A DNA stretch of 64,000 bases from the NCBI RefSeq assembly GCF_003852425.1, contig NZ_QAJN01000006.1:368-64367 (forward strand), given 5' to 3'. The position numbers and the translations under genes are program-made. This DNA is from Paucibacter sp. KBW04 (GTDB lineage Bacteria; Pseudomonadota; Gammaproteobacteria; Burkholderiales; Burkholderiaceae_C). Below, in pieces: positions 31,977 to 40,610 of this stretch (within the stretch, counting starts at the first letter, position 1; each line of letters begins with the position of its first letter). The notes under the pieces are model-generated. The model ran no database searches. It was not told the DNA's origin and was given only the letters and a program-made list of their open reading frames with translations.

Positions 31977-33773
31977 ATGCCCCTCATCTTGTCGCGCCGC
32001 CACCTGCTGCAACTGGCAGGCATGACCTTGCCCTGCATGGCCCTTGCCGAAGCTCCCTCGGCGCCAACAAACCTAGGTCAGCGCCTCGACGCGATCGGCA
32101 GCCGCTATTTTGAAGACAGCCTCAGGCTCAGCCCCTTGATGGGCAGCGAGTTGATGGGCGGCGAGCGCTTCGAAGACAAGCTGGAAATCGAGATTGCTCC
32201 GGCCCACCAGCGCCAGCAAAAAGCCTTGCAGCGGCGTCTGTTGCGTGAGCTGGCAAGCCTGCCCCAGGCCCAGCTCGATGCCCAGCAAACGCTCTCGCTG
32301 CAAGTGCTGCGGCAGCAGGCACAGCAGCGGCTGGAGGAGCAGGCCTTCCCCGCTGCGCTGCTGCCCATCGATCACTATGGCGGCATGCCCGTCACCCTGG
32401 CGCAGATGGCCTCGGGCCAGGGCACGCAGGCCTTGAACACCCCGCGCCAGTACCGCCACTTTTTGCAGCGCCTGGCCCGCTTGCCGGCCTGGAACGCGCA
32501 GGCCATGGTGAATATGCGGGAGGGCATGCGCAGCGGCGTCGTGCAGTCACGCGCCTTGATCGAACAAGCTTTGCTCACCTTGCAGCCCCTGGCCTCCGCG
32601 CCCCTGGATCAACACCCCTATGCCCAGCCCCTGCGCCAGTTTCCGGCCAGCTTCAGCGCCGCCGAGCGGGCGGACCTGAGCCGCCGCTATGAGCGCGAAA
32701 TTCGCAGCCGCCTGCTGCCCTCGATGCAAAGCCTGCTGCGCTTTTTGCGCGAGGACTATCTGCCCCGTACCCGCGCCAGCGCCGGCCTGGGCGGCCTGCC
32801 CAATGGCGCGGCCTGGTACGCCCAGCGCATACGCGCCGCCACCAGCACCCGCATGGATGCGCAAAGCATCCATGCCTTGGGCTTGCGTGAGGTGGCGCGC
32901 ATCCGGGCCGAGATGGGCAAGATCCACGCAGGGTTCGGCGGCAAGGGCAGCTTGACCGAGTTCTTGCGCGAGCAGCCCATGCGGCCCGAGTACCGGCCCT
33001 TCAAAAGCGATCAAGAGGTGCTGGACGCCTACGCCCGCATCAACGCACAGGTGCTCGCTGCCCTGCCCCGCCTCTTTCATCGCGGTCCCAAGGCAGCCCT
33101 GGAGATTCGCGCCGAACCCGAGATCAGCAAGGCCACGGCCAGCGCGCATTACATGAGCCCGGCCGTCGACGGCTCGCGCCCCGGCGTCTTCTTCGAGGTC
33201 ATCATGGACCCGCGTGAAATCTCCACCTCGGGCATGACTAGCTTGTTCCTGCATGAAGGCCAACCCGGCCACCACTTCCAGATCGCCCTGCAGCAGGAGC
33301 TGCCACTGCCGGACTACCGCCGCTACAGCTCAAACGAAGCCTATGTCGAGGGCTGGGCCTTGTACGCCGAGACTCTGGGTTATGAGATGGGCTTGTACGA
33401 GGACCCCATGGTGAGGCTGGGCCATCTGAGCGCCGATCTGCACCGCGCCGTGCGCTTGGTCACCGACACCGGCCTGCACGCCCTGGGCTGGACGCGCGAG
33501 CAAAGCATGCAGTACATGCAGGAGACCGAGGGCCTGGACGCGGCCGAGGCCCGTCGTGCCACCGAGAGATACATGGCATGGCCCGCCCAAGCCCTGGCCT
33601 ACAAGATCGGGCAGCTGAAGATTCTTGAGCTGCGCGAACGCGCTCGCAAGCGCCTGGGCGAGCGCTTCAGCTATGCCGACTTCCACGCCCTGGTGCTGGA
33701 GGACGGGGCGCTGCCCTTGGACCTGCTGGAAGCCAAGATCGACAGCTGGCTGCAGGCGCGCGCCCCTGCCTGA
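31977..33773 (+). CDS. Tat-exported DUF885 metallopeptidase-like protein
   Basis: A 598-residue periplasmic protein. The N-terminus LSRRHLLQLAGMTLPCMALA is a twin-arginine signal. The mature part is the DUF885 family, with LFLHEGQPGHHFQIALQQE (HExxxGHH, the presumed metal site), EAYVEGWALYAETLGYEMG and GQLKILELRERARKRLGE near the end. Related proteins are called zinc carboxypeptidase-like, but the substrate is unproven. The start at 31977 follows GGGAG. An ABC transporter with a fused peptidase follows 116 bp later on the same strand, so a shared role in peptide handling is possible. Confidence 0.87.
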   Translation: MPLILSRRHLLQLAGMTLPCMALAEAPSAPTNLGQRLDAIGSRYFEDSLRLSPLMGSELMGGERFEDKLEIEIAPAHQRQQKALQRRLLRELASLPQAQLDAQQTLSLQVLRQQAQQRLEEQAFPAALLPIDHYGGMPVTLAQMASGQGTQALNTPRQYRHFLQRLARLPAWNAQAMVNMREGMRSGVVQSRALIEQALLTLQPLASAPLDQHPYAQPLRQFPASFSAAERADLSRRYEREIRSRLLPSMQSLLRFLREDYLPRTRASAGLGGLPNGAAWYAQRIRAATSTRMDAQSIHALGLREVARIRAEMGKIHAGFGGKGSLTEFLREQPMRPEYRPFKSDQEVLDAYARINAQVLAALPRLFHRGPKAALEIRAEPEISKATASAHYMSPAVDGSRPGVFFEVIMDPREISTSGMTSLFLHEGQPGHHFQIALQQELPLPDYRRYSSNEAYVEGWALYAETLGYEMGLYEDPMVRLGHLSADLHRAVRLVTDTGLHALGWTREQSMQYMQETEGLDAAEARRATERYMAWPAQALAYKIGQLKILELRERARKRLGERFSYADFHALVLEDGALPLDLLEAKIDSWLQARAPA

Positions 33774-33889
33774 GCGGATTGCGCAGTTCGTCCTGCGAAA
33801 TCTCCCGTTCCTCGCACGCGGATGGCGGCCAAAGGCTGGGCTGAGCACACTGCGCCCTTCTCTTACTTCCAAGAAGAAGCGGCACCGCC

Positions 33890-34780
33890 ATGCTCACCAT
33901 CCAGGCCCTGAGCCACACCTATCCCAACGGCACCCAAGCGCTTGCCGACGTCAATCTGCAAATCCCCAAGGGCATGTTCGGCCTGCTGGGCCCCAACGGC
34001 GCGGGCAAGTCCAGCCTGATGCGCTGCATCGCCAGCTTGCAGACACCCACGCAGGGCAGCATCCACTTCGGCGATATCGATGTGCTGAAGGCTCCCGAGC
34101 GCCTGCGCGCAACGCTGGGATATCTGCCGCAGGACTTTGGCGTCTACCCGCGCGTCTCGGCCTACGATTTGCTGGACCATCTGGCCGTGCTCAAGGGCGT
34201 GGTCGACCGGGGTGAGCGGCGTGACACGGTGGAGACCCTGCTGGCCCAGGTCAATCTCTGGGAGGTGCGCAAAAAAGCGGTGGCCGGCTACTCGGGCGGC
34301 ATGCGCCAGCGCTTTGGCGTGGCCCAGGCCTTGATCGGCAAGCCCCAACTCATCATCGTGGACGAGCCCACCGCCGGCCTGGACCCGGAGGAGCGCAACC
34401 GCTTCAACAATCTGCTGGCCGCCATCGGCGAGCAGGTGGTGGTGATTCTGTCCACCCATATCGTCGAGGATGTGGCCGATTTGTGCCCGCGCATGGCCAT
34501 CCTGGCGGGCGGCCGCATTCTGCAGACCGGTGCCCCGCAAGACCTGACCCTGGCCCTGGCCGGGCGCGTCTGGCGCCGCAGCATCGCCAGCGCCGACTTG
34601 CCGCGCTATCAGCAAGATCACCAAGTGATTTCCAACCGCCTGCGCGGCGGCCAGACCCGCATCCATGTGCTGGCCGATCAATCGCCCGGCGAGGGCTTCG
34701 AAGCCGTCAGCGCTGATCTGGAAGACCTCTACTTCGCCACCCTGGCCCAGGCACGCCGGGCCCAGGCGGCCACGGTTTAA
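33890..34780 (+). CDS. ABC transporter ATP-binding protein, partner of the permease-peptidase fusion
   Basis: A 296-residue ATPase. Walker A is GPNGAGKSSLMR, the signature is YSGGMRQRFGVAQAL and Walker B is LIIVDEPTAGLDPEE, with the His switch in LSTHIVEDV. It is of the ABC-2 exporter type. The permease gene starts 9 bp downstream, so the two form one transporter. Confidence 0.93.
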   Translation: MLTIQALSHTYPNGTQALADVNLQIPKGMFGLLGPNGAGKSSLMRCIASLQTPTQGSIHFGDIDVLKAPERLRATLGYLPQDFGVYPRVSAYDLLDHLAVLKGVVDRGERRDTVETLLAQVNLWEVRKKAVAGYSGGMRQRFGVAQALIGKPQLIIVDEPTAGLDPEERNRFNNLLAAIGEQVVVILSTHIVEDVADLCPRMAILAGGRILQTGAPQDLTLALAGRVWRRSIASADLPRYQQDHQVISNRLRGGQTRIHVLADQSPGEGFEAVSADLEDLYFATLAQARRAQAATV

Positions 34781-34789
34781 GAGGCCGCC

Positions 34790-37700
34790 ATGCTGACGAA
34801 AATCGCCGCCTTCGAGGCGCGCTACCAACTGCGCTCGCCGCTCTTTGTGCTGAGCTTTGTGATCTTTTTTCTGCTGACCTTTGGCGCGGTCACCTCGCCC
34901 GATATCCAGATCGGCGGGCCCAAGGGTGCCACCCATCTGAACGCCCCCTTTGCCCTGCTGCAGACCATGGCCGCCATGCATGTGATGGCCATCTTCATCG
35001 TCACCGCCTTTGTCGCCAATGTGGTGGTGCGCGATGAAGAAAGCGGCTTCGCCCCGCTCTTGCGTGCCACCCGCATCCGCAAGTTCGACTATCTCCTGGG
35101 CCGCTTCATCGGCGCCATGGCCGTGGCCTTTCTCGTCACCCTGGCCGTGCCCCTGGCTTTTGCCATCGGCTCCCTGATGCCCTGGTTAGACGCCGAGCAG
35201 ATCGGGCCCCTGGTGCTCAGCCACTACCTCTACGCCAGCCTGGTGATGGGCTTGCCCACGCTCCTGGTGCTGGGCGCGGGCTTCTTCGCCCTGGCCACCG
35301 TGACCCGCTCGATGATGTGGAGCTATGTGGGCGCCGTGGCCTTTCTGGTGCTGTTCGGTGCCTCGCGCGCGCTGCTGCGCGACCCGGCGTTTAGCATCTT
35401 GTCCGCGCTGAGCGACCCCTTCGGTGTCGGCGCCCTGGGCCAGGCCACCAAGTACTGGACCACGGCCGAGCGCAACAGCCTCCTGCCCCCGCTGCAAGGC
35501 CTGTTGCTGCAAAACCGATTGATCTGGTTGGCGGCCGCAGCGGCCCTCTTTGCCCTGGCCTACCGCCTGTTCAGCTTCGAGGCCAAGAGCGCACGCCTGA
35601 GCCCAAAGAAGGCAAAGACCAAGGACGAGGCGCCGCCCCAACTCAAGCCCCTGGCCTCGCCCACGCAGGGCCGCGGCACCGGCCTGGCCCAGTTCCTGGC
35701 CCTGGCTCGCTTTGACATGGCCTTTGTGTTTCGCAGCCCGGCCTTCTTCGTCCTGCTGGCACTAGGCCTGTTCAATGCGCTGGCTTCCTTGCTGATCAGC
35801 GGCACGGAGCGTGGCGTCAGCTATCTCCCCGTCACCCGCTCGGTGGTCGAGGTGCTGGAGGGCAGCTTCAGCTTCATCCTCGTGCTGATCGCCGTCTACT
35901 ATGCGGGCGAGTTGGTCTGGCGTGACCGCGAGCGCCGCATGCATGAGATCGTCGATGCCAGCGCCGCGCCCAACTGGGCTTTCCTCGCGCCCAAGGTCCT
36001 GGCCATCAGCGGCGTGCTGCTGGCCTGCTATCTCGTGGCCACGGCCACCGGCATGGCTTTGCAATTGGCCAAAGGCTACTTCGAGCTGCAGCCCCAGGCC
36101 TATCTGCTGTGGCTTGTGCTGCCGGGCTTGATCTCGGCCTTGTTGCTGGCGATTCTGTCGGTCTTTGTCCAAGCCCTGTCGCCGCACAAATATGTGGGCT
36201 GGGCCCTGATGCTGGTCTTCACGGTCGCCACCCTGGTGATGGCGACGCTGGGTTTTGAAGACAAGCTCTACAACTTTGCCGACACGCCCGCCGTGCCCTT
36301 GTCGGACATGAATGCCATGGGCCGCTTCTGGATAGGCCGCGCCTGGCTGCAAGCCTATTGGCTGGCCTTTGGCGCGGTGCTGCTGGTGTTGGCGCATCTG
36401 CTCTGGCGGCGTGGGGTGGAGACGAGTCTGCAACCCCGTTTGCAAGCCCTGGGGCACCGCCTCAAGGGGGCGCCTGGCTGGCTGCTGGGGGCGAGCAGCC
36501 TGGCCTGGTTGGGCTGCGGCGGCTATGTGTTCTACAACACCCATGTGCTGAACGAGTTTGAGTCCGCTCCGGCCGCCGAGCAAAGACAGGCCGACTACGA
36601 AAAGACCTTGTCGCCCTACGCCCAGCTGCCCCAGCCCACCATCACCGAGTTGGAGCTGAAGGTCGATCTCTTCCCGCGCCAGACCCGCGCCGAAACCCAG
36701 GGCAGCTATGTGCTGGAGAACCGCAGCGGCCAGCCCATCAGCCAGGTGCATATCGCCTGGACCCGCGGTCTGCAGATGCAGGCCCTGGAACTGGAGGGCG
36801 CCACGCTGGAGCAAGAGCTGAAGCGCTTCGACTACCGCATCTACCGCCTGGCCACGCCCATGCTGCCGGGCGAGCGGCGCAACCTGCGCTTTCGCACCCT
36901 GGCGGAGGAAAAGGGCTTCGTCAACAACCGCCCGCTGACGCAGATCGTGGCCAATGGCAGCTTCATCAACCACGCCATGCTCACCCCAAGTTTGGGCGTG
37001 CAGCGCCGCTACTTTATGGACGACCGGGTCAAGCGCAAAAAGTACGGCCTGCCGCCCGAACAGCGGGTGGCCAAGCTGGAAGACGAGAGCGCCCGCGCCC
37101 ACAACTATCTGCGCCACGACAGCGACTGGGTGAAGGCCCACATCACCCTCAGCACCGACGCGGATCAAACCCCGGTGGTGCCTGGCGTGGTCGTCTCAGA
37201 CCGCGTGAGCGGCAGCGGAGCGAGCGCCCGCCGCACGCTGGAGACGCGCAGCGAGGCGCCGGTGGCCAATTTCTTCTCCTTCCAATCGGCGCGCTACAAG
37301 ATCCAGCAAGAGGCTTGGACGAGCCCACAAGGCAAGCCGGTGGCTCTGCAGGTCTACTACCACCCGCCGCATGAGCACAATGTGCGCCGCATGCTGGACG
37401 CGATGAAGAGCTCGCTGGAGGTCTACACCCGCGCCTTCGGGCCCTACCAGTTCAGCCACGCGCGCATCCTGGAGTTCCCTGCTTACGAGCGCTTTGCCCA
37501 GGCCTTCTCGGGCACCATGCCCTACTCCGAGGCCATTGGCTTCATCCAGGACTTCAAGGACGAGGACCGCGACGAAAAAGTGGACCTGGTCACCATGGTC
37601 ACCGCCCATGAGATCGCCCATCAGTGGTGGGCGCATCAGATGAACGGAGCCGACAAGCAGGGCATGACCCTACTGAGCGAAACCTTCGCCCAGTACTCCG

Positions 37701-38401
37701 CCATGCTGGTGATGGAAAAGCTCTACGGCAAGGCGCAGATCCGCAAGTTCCTGAAGTACGAGCTGGACCGCTATCTGCGCTCGCGCTCCGGCGAGCTGGT
37801 GGAAGAGCTGCCCCTGGGCCGGGTGGAGAACCAGCCCTACATCCACTACCGCAAGGGCGCCGTGGCCATGTACGCGCTCAAGGACGCGTTAGGGGAGGAA
37901 GTCGTCAACCGCGCCCTGCGCAAGCTGCTGGCCGAGTTCGCCTTCAAGCCCGCGCCCTACGCCGACACCCGCGACTTCCTGCGCCTGCTGCGCGCCGAGG
38001 CCGGCCCCCAGCATGAACAGCTGATTGCCGACCTGTTTGAGCGCATCACCCTCTACGACATCAAGGCCAGCGAGGCCTGGGCCAAGCAGCGCGCCGACGG
38101 CAAGTTCGACGTCCACTTCACGGTCGAAGCCAAGAAGTTCTATGCCGATGGCAAGGGCCGCGAGACCGAAACACCGCTGCAAAACGAGACGGTGGACATC
38201 GGCGCCTTGCAAATAGAGCCGGGCAAGAAAGGCTTTAGCCAAAGCGCTGTTGTGCGGATGGAAAAACAGGCGCTGAAGACCGGCAAACAAGAGATCCATT
38301 TGCTGCTGGACCAGGCGCCGGTTTTTGTGGGCGCCGACCCCTACAACATGCGCATCGACCGAAATTCGGACGACAACGTGATCAAGGTCGAGATGCGCTG
38401 A
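34790..38401 (+). CDS. ABC-2 permease fused to an M1-family aminopeptidase
   Basis: A 1,203-residue protein. The N-terminal ~580 residues hold two ABC-2 membrane blocks of about six helices each (from residue 14 and from about 310), joined by a charged linker. After a last helix (GAPGWLLGASSLAWLGCGGYVFY) comes a periplasmic M1 gluzincin domain. Its zinc site is HEIAHQWW at 940-947, with the third ligand Glu964 in LLSETFAQYS. There are 19 residues between the second His and that Glu, one more than the classical 18, which seems usual for this subfamily. The protein ends MRIDRNSDDNVIKVEMR. Such fusions occur in Proteobacteria and Bacteroidetes; the substrate is unknown. It works with the ATPase 9 bp upstream. 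Confidence 0.9.
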   Translation: MLTKIAAFEARYQLRSPLFVLSFVIFFLLTFGAVTSPDIQIGGPKGATHLNAPFALLQTMAAMHVMAIFIVTAFVANVVVRDEESGFAPLLRATRIRKFDYLLGRFIGAMAVAFLVTLAVPLAFAIGSLMPWLDAEQIGPLVLSHYLYASLVMGLPTLLVLGAGFFALATVTRSMMWSYVGAVAFLVLFGASRALLRDPAFSILSALSDPFGVGALGQATKYWTTAERNSLLPPLQGLLLQNRLIWLAAAAALFALAYRLFSFEAKSARLSPKKAKTKDEAPPQLKPLASPTQGRGTGLAQFLALARFDMAFVFRSPAFFVLLALGLFNALASLLISGTERGVSYLPVTRSVVEVLEGSFSFILVLIAVYYAGELVWRDRERRMHEIVDASAAPNWAFLAPKVLAISGVLLACYLVATATGMALQLAKGYFELQPQAYLLWLVLPGLISALLLAILSVFVQALSPHKYVGWALMLVFTVATLVMATLGFEDKLYNFADTPAVPLSDMNAMGRFWIGRAWLQAYWLAFGAVLLVLAHLLWRRGVETSLQPRLQALGHRLKGAPGWLLGASSLAWLGCGGYVFYNTHVLNEFESAPAAEQRQADYEKTLSPYAQLPQPTITELELKVDLFPRQTRAETQGSYVLENRSGQPISQVHIAWTRGLQMQALELEGATLEQELKRFDYRIYRLATPMLPGERRNLRFRTLAEEKGFVNNRPLTQIVANGSFINHAMLTPSLGVQRRYFMDDRVKRKKYGLPPEQRVAKLEDESARAHNYLRHDSDWVKAHITLSTDADQTPVVPGVVVSDRVSGSGASARRTLETRSEAPVANFFSFQSARYKIQQEAWTSPQGKPVALQVYYHPPHEHNVRRMLDAMKSSLEVYTRAFGPYQFSHARILEFPAYERFAQAFSGTMPYSEAIGFIQDFKDEDRDEKVDLVTMVTAHEIAHQWWAHQMNGADKQGMTLLSETFAQYSAMLVMEKLYGKAQIRKFLKYELDRYLRSRSGELVEELPLGRVENQPYIHYRKGAVAMYALKDALGEEVVNRALRKLLAEFAFKPAPYADTRDFLRLLRAEAGPQHEQLIADLFERITLYDIKASEAWAKQRADGKFDVHFTVEAKKFYADGKGRETETPLQNETVDIGALQIEPGKKGFSQSAVVRMEKQALKTGKQEIHLLLDQAPVFVGADPYNMRIDRNSDDNVIKVEMR

Positions 38402-38421
38402 AGACTCTGCATAAAAAGGAT

Positions 38422-38468
38422 GTCGGAAAGTAAGGAAGGCTGGATTTCAGAAATAAAGACTTTCCGAC
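38422..38468 (+). repeat. Inverted repeat just after the permease-peptidase gene
   Basis: GTCGGAAAGT (38422-38431) and ACTTTCCGAC (38459-38468) are perfect 10-bp arms around a 27-bp loop that itself holds ATTTC-A-GAAAT. Direct copies of GACTCTGC flank it (38403 and 38466). It lies 21 bp after the stop codon and before the main terminator. Confidence 0.5.
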
Positions 38469-38488
38469 TCTGCGACAAATGCCAAGCA

Positions 38489-38524
38489 AAAAGGCCCGCC
38501 GGCTGAAAAACCGGCGGGCCTTTT
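38489..38524. terminator. Strong bidirectional rho-independent terminator
   Basis: A perfect 10-bp GC stem, GGCCCGCCGG with CCGGCGGGCC, closes an 8-nt loop and is flanked by AAAA and TTTT. It ends the 33.9-38.4 kb ABC operon. Confidence 0.85.
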
Positions 38525-38936
38525 GCTTCGCCCAAAAACTGCTCAGAAACAGGGCAAACAAGGCCAAAAAACGCGTTCAAAACCATTGAGTCCAGGGCGA
38601 GAAAGAGCCTCGGAAAGCCCCAAAAAGCCGGCAAAACCATCGAGACCCCAAAAGTCATCCGGCCAGAAAAAAGGCGGCCCGAAAAAACGCGCCCAAAAAA
38701 ACGTGTCAGGAAAAAAGTGGCGCCCGCCCCCAAAAAAGCCGCTCAAAACCATTGAGCCCACAAAACTCGCGAGAGCAAAGAAAAAACACGGGGGGCGCCA
38801 AGGCCAAAAAATGGGCGGCAAAACCATTGAGTCCAACAAGGGATTCATCAAACGCACGCCCAGCCCGACCCAGGACCCTGACGCCACCCGCGCCGGCCGA
38901 GAATCGCCAGCCCCACCCACCCGCAAGAAAAAACAC
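38525..38936 (+). repeat. A-rich island with four copies of a CAAAACCATTGAGTCC-type repeat
   Basis: About 410 bp unlike the flanking DNA: purine-rich on the plus strand and full of A-runs. CAAAACCATTGAGTCC or a close variant starts at 38578, 38632, 38744 and 38819, each preceded by an A-run and a short GC segment, making units of about 32 bp at uneven spacing. A plus-strand frame stays open through the island and joins the cupin at 38937, giving a Lys/Pro-rich tail of up to 138 residues. Its only early start is a TTG inside the terminator stem, so I leave it untranslated. A shorter extension from ATG 38811 is possible. Confidence 0.6.
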
Positions 38937-39440
38937 ATGAGCGATCGCGCCCTCCACTTGGCCTCGACCCTGATCCGAAATTTCAATGAAGTGCCCTTGG
39001 AACGCCTGCTCCGCGCCCCGCTCTACGACACCCAGAGCGCCCGCCTGGCCGGCGGCACCGCCGCCCGCAAGCTGGGCGCATCGATTGATGTGATCGCTCC
39101 CGGCATGCGGGCCTGCCCCTATCACCTGCACCGGGCGCAGGAGGAGATGTTTGTCATCCTCGAAGGCAGTGGCAGCCTGCGGGTGGACGGCGAGACCTTG
39201 CCGCTCAAGGCGGGTGATGTGGTCTTCATCCCACCCGGCCCCGAGTACCCACACCAGATCATCAACAGCTCCGACGCCCCGCTCAAATACCTCTCCATCA
39301 GCACACGCGAAACGCCGGAGATCGTCGAGTACCCTGATTCCGGCAAGTTCCTGGCCGACGCCAGCGCGCCCGGCGGGCGCAGCTTCGAAACCATCCAAAC
39401 CCTGGGCCCCAGCCTGGACTACTGGTCGCAAGAGCCCTGA
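38937..39440 (+). CDS. Cupin-domain protein
   Basis: A 167-residue single-domain cupin. Metal-binding motif 1 is CPYHLHRAQEEMFVILEGSG (H, H, E), and motif 2 is PLKAGDVVFIPPGPEYPHQIIN. The protein has no signal peptide. Proteins of this type bind a metal and a small ligand, and act as isomerases, dioxygenases or sensors; no specific role can be given. The ATG at 38937 begins the conserved part; the frame is open upstream through the A-rich island. Confidence 0.85.
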   Translation: MSDRALHLASTLIRNFNEVPLERLLRAPLYDTQSARLAGGTAARKLGASIDVIAPGMRACPYHLHRAQEEMFVILEGSGSLRVDGETLPLKAGDVVFIPPGPEYPHQIINSSDAPLKYLSISTRETPEIVEYPDSGKFLADASAPGGRSFETIQTLGPSLDYWSQEP

Positions 39441-39583
39441 GCCAAGGCCTGAGTCGGCGCCGCACGCTGCTCGCCCAGCCGAGCCGCCTCGGCTCTTGCA
39501 GGGCCTGAGGCGAGCCCCATCTGCGCCCTGCCATGCCTTGCACGGCGCTCCGCGTTCACGCACCGACTCGCCCTTTCACACCC

Positions 39584-39979
39584 ATGAACTGCCCCAACTG
39601 CTATCACGTCTCCCTGCGTTTCTTCGAGCGCCAAGGCGCACGCCTGAACTCCTGCCTGCAATGCGGCGGCCATTGGCTGGCCAAGGGGGAGCTGGAACGC
39701 TTGTTGGCCGGCCGACAGCAGCAACAGCAGCAACAGCAGCAGGCGTATGGGCAGGGCGGCTACGGCCCCAGCCAGGGCCAGCAGCAGTACGGTGAGGGGC
39801 CCTTCGGCCAGTTCGAGGCCCCGCACAAGCAGCATCGCAGCGCGGGAAAAGGCCTGGCCGGCTGGCTGCTGGAGCGCTTGCTCCAACTGGCGATGAACAA
39901 AATGCAGCGGCCCTACGCTTCCCAGCGCGGGCATTACAAACGCAAGAAAAGCTCCTGGCTGCACAAGTTCTTCAAATAG
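39584..39979 (+). CDS. TFIIB-type zinc-ribbon protein with polyglutamine tract
   Basis: A 131-residue protein. The N-terminal zf-TFIIB zinc ribbon is [20 protein letters not shown] followed by [18 protein letters not shown]. Nine consecutive glutamines come next, then a Gln/Gly/Tyr-rich low-complexity stretch and a basic C-terminus ([13 protein letters not shown]). It is probably cytoplasmic. No function is established for bacterial zf-TFIIB proteins of this kind. It starts about 140 bp after the cupin. Confidence 0.82.
   Translation: MNCPNCYHVSLRFFERQGARLNSCLQCGGHWLAKGELERLLAGRQQQQQQQQQAYGQGGYGPSQGQQQYGEGPFGQFEAPHKQHRSAGKGLAGWLLERLLQLAMNKMQRPYASQRGHYKRKKSSWLHKFFK
39716..39742 (+). repeat. 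CAG/CAA repeat encoding nine glutamines
   Basis: Nine CAG or CAA codons in a row within the zinc-ribbon gene. CAG-rich trinucleotide runs can change length by slippage without shifting the frame. Confidence 0.85.
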
Positions 39980-39995
39980 CGCGCTGACCAAGGCC

Positions 39996-40011
39996 GGGGT
40001 CAGGTCTTGCC
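39996..40011 (-). repeat. REP-like 16-bp element, copy 2
   Basis: GGGGTCAGGTCTTGCC on the plus strand, 17 bp after the zinc-ribbon stop. It is identical to the other two copies and lies next to the hairpin at 40026. Confidence 0.7.
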
Positions 40012-40025
40012 ATCACCCTCTTTAT

Positions 40026-40069
40026 GAGGATGGACGCGACGTGGAGTAACTCGCAAACTCCGCGTCCTC
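40026..40069 (+). terminator. Long bulged hairpin in the gap before the membrane protein gene
   Basis: GAGGA-t-GGACGC-gacgt-GGAGT pairs with ACTCC-GCGTCC-TC across a 9-nt loop, about 40 bp upstream of ATG 40113. It may end the zinc-ribbon transcript, or may belong with the adjacent 16-bp element as a REP-type unit. It has no U-run. Confidence 0.45.
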
Positions 40070-40112
40070 TGACGCGCATTCCGCGCTGCATCCTATTGAT
40101 GGAAAAAAGAAG

Positions 40113-40601
40113 ATGGCTTTGGTGATCAAGAAGTGGTACGCCTCTGAGGTGCCGAATGAGGAGGGCAACTACGTCCACCTGGTGGGTCGTGAAGCAGGCT
40201 TGTTTGCCTGGCTGTTGTCGGTCATTGGCCTGGACCCAACAACCGAGATTCAGATCAAGGACAAGCTGATCATCTTCAGCGCCGCCTCTTTGTCGGGCCG
40301 CAGCACCCGCGTGATCCCCATGCAGTCCATCACCTCGGCCTACTACGGCTATGAAAAGCCCTGGAAAGAAGCCTTGCTCATCGCCGTGCTGTTGAGCCCG
40401 GTGTTCTTCATTGGCCTCTTGCTCGGCCCTCTGTACTACTTCCTCAACAAGACGCTGGCCATTGGTGTGGTGGAAGCGTCCTCCTGGTCGGGTGGCTTTG
40501 CCTTCAAGCGCTCCGTGATCGAAGGTCAGAACATCGACGAGAAGCAGGCTTACCGGGTGATCGAGGTCGTCCGCAAGCTGATCGAAAAGCAGACGACCTG
40601 A
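40113..40601 (+). CDS. Small membrane protein of unknown function
   Basis: A 162-residue protein. KKWYASEVPNEEGNYVHLVGR opens it; a hydrophobic turn (GLFAWLLSVIGL) and one strong membrane segment at about 88-112 (ALLIAVLLSPVFFIGLLLGPLYYFL) follow. The part IKDKLIIFSAASLSGRSTRVIPMQSITS resembles a PH-like fold seen in bacterial membrane proteins, but this is only a visual match. The start follows an A/G-rich region (ggaaaaaagaag). It ends 9 bp from the convergent FKBP gene. Confidence 0.7.
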   Translation: MALVIKKWYASEVPNEEGNYVHLVGREAGLFAWLLSVIGLDPTTEIQIKDKLIIFSAASLSGRSTRVIPMQSITSAYYGYEKPWKEALLIAVLLSPVFFIGLLLGPLYYFLNKTLAIGVVEASSWSGGFAFKRSVIEGQNIDEKQAYRVIEVVRKLIEKQTT

Positions 40602-40610
40602 GCTCGCCCA

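Noticed and set aside
34545-34558. A fourth near-copy of the REP-like 16-mer (14 of 16 bases)
   Set aside because: It lies inside the ABC ATPase coding sequence (codons for QDLTL) and lacks the first and last bases, so it is most likely a coding coincidence.
38523-38936. Full-length Lys-rich N-terminal extension of the cupin as a definite coding region
   Set aside because: Its start would be a TTG in the terminator stem, and the DNA repeats fall in two frames; kept only as a finding.
38543-38986. Phe/Pro-rich minus-strand frame across the A-rich island
   Set aside because: The Phe and Trp codons simply mirror the A-runs; there is no ribosome site or family match.
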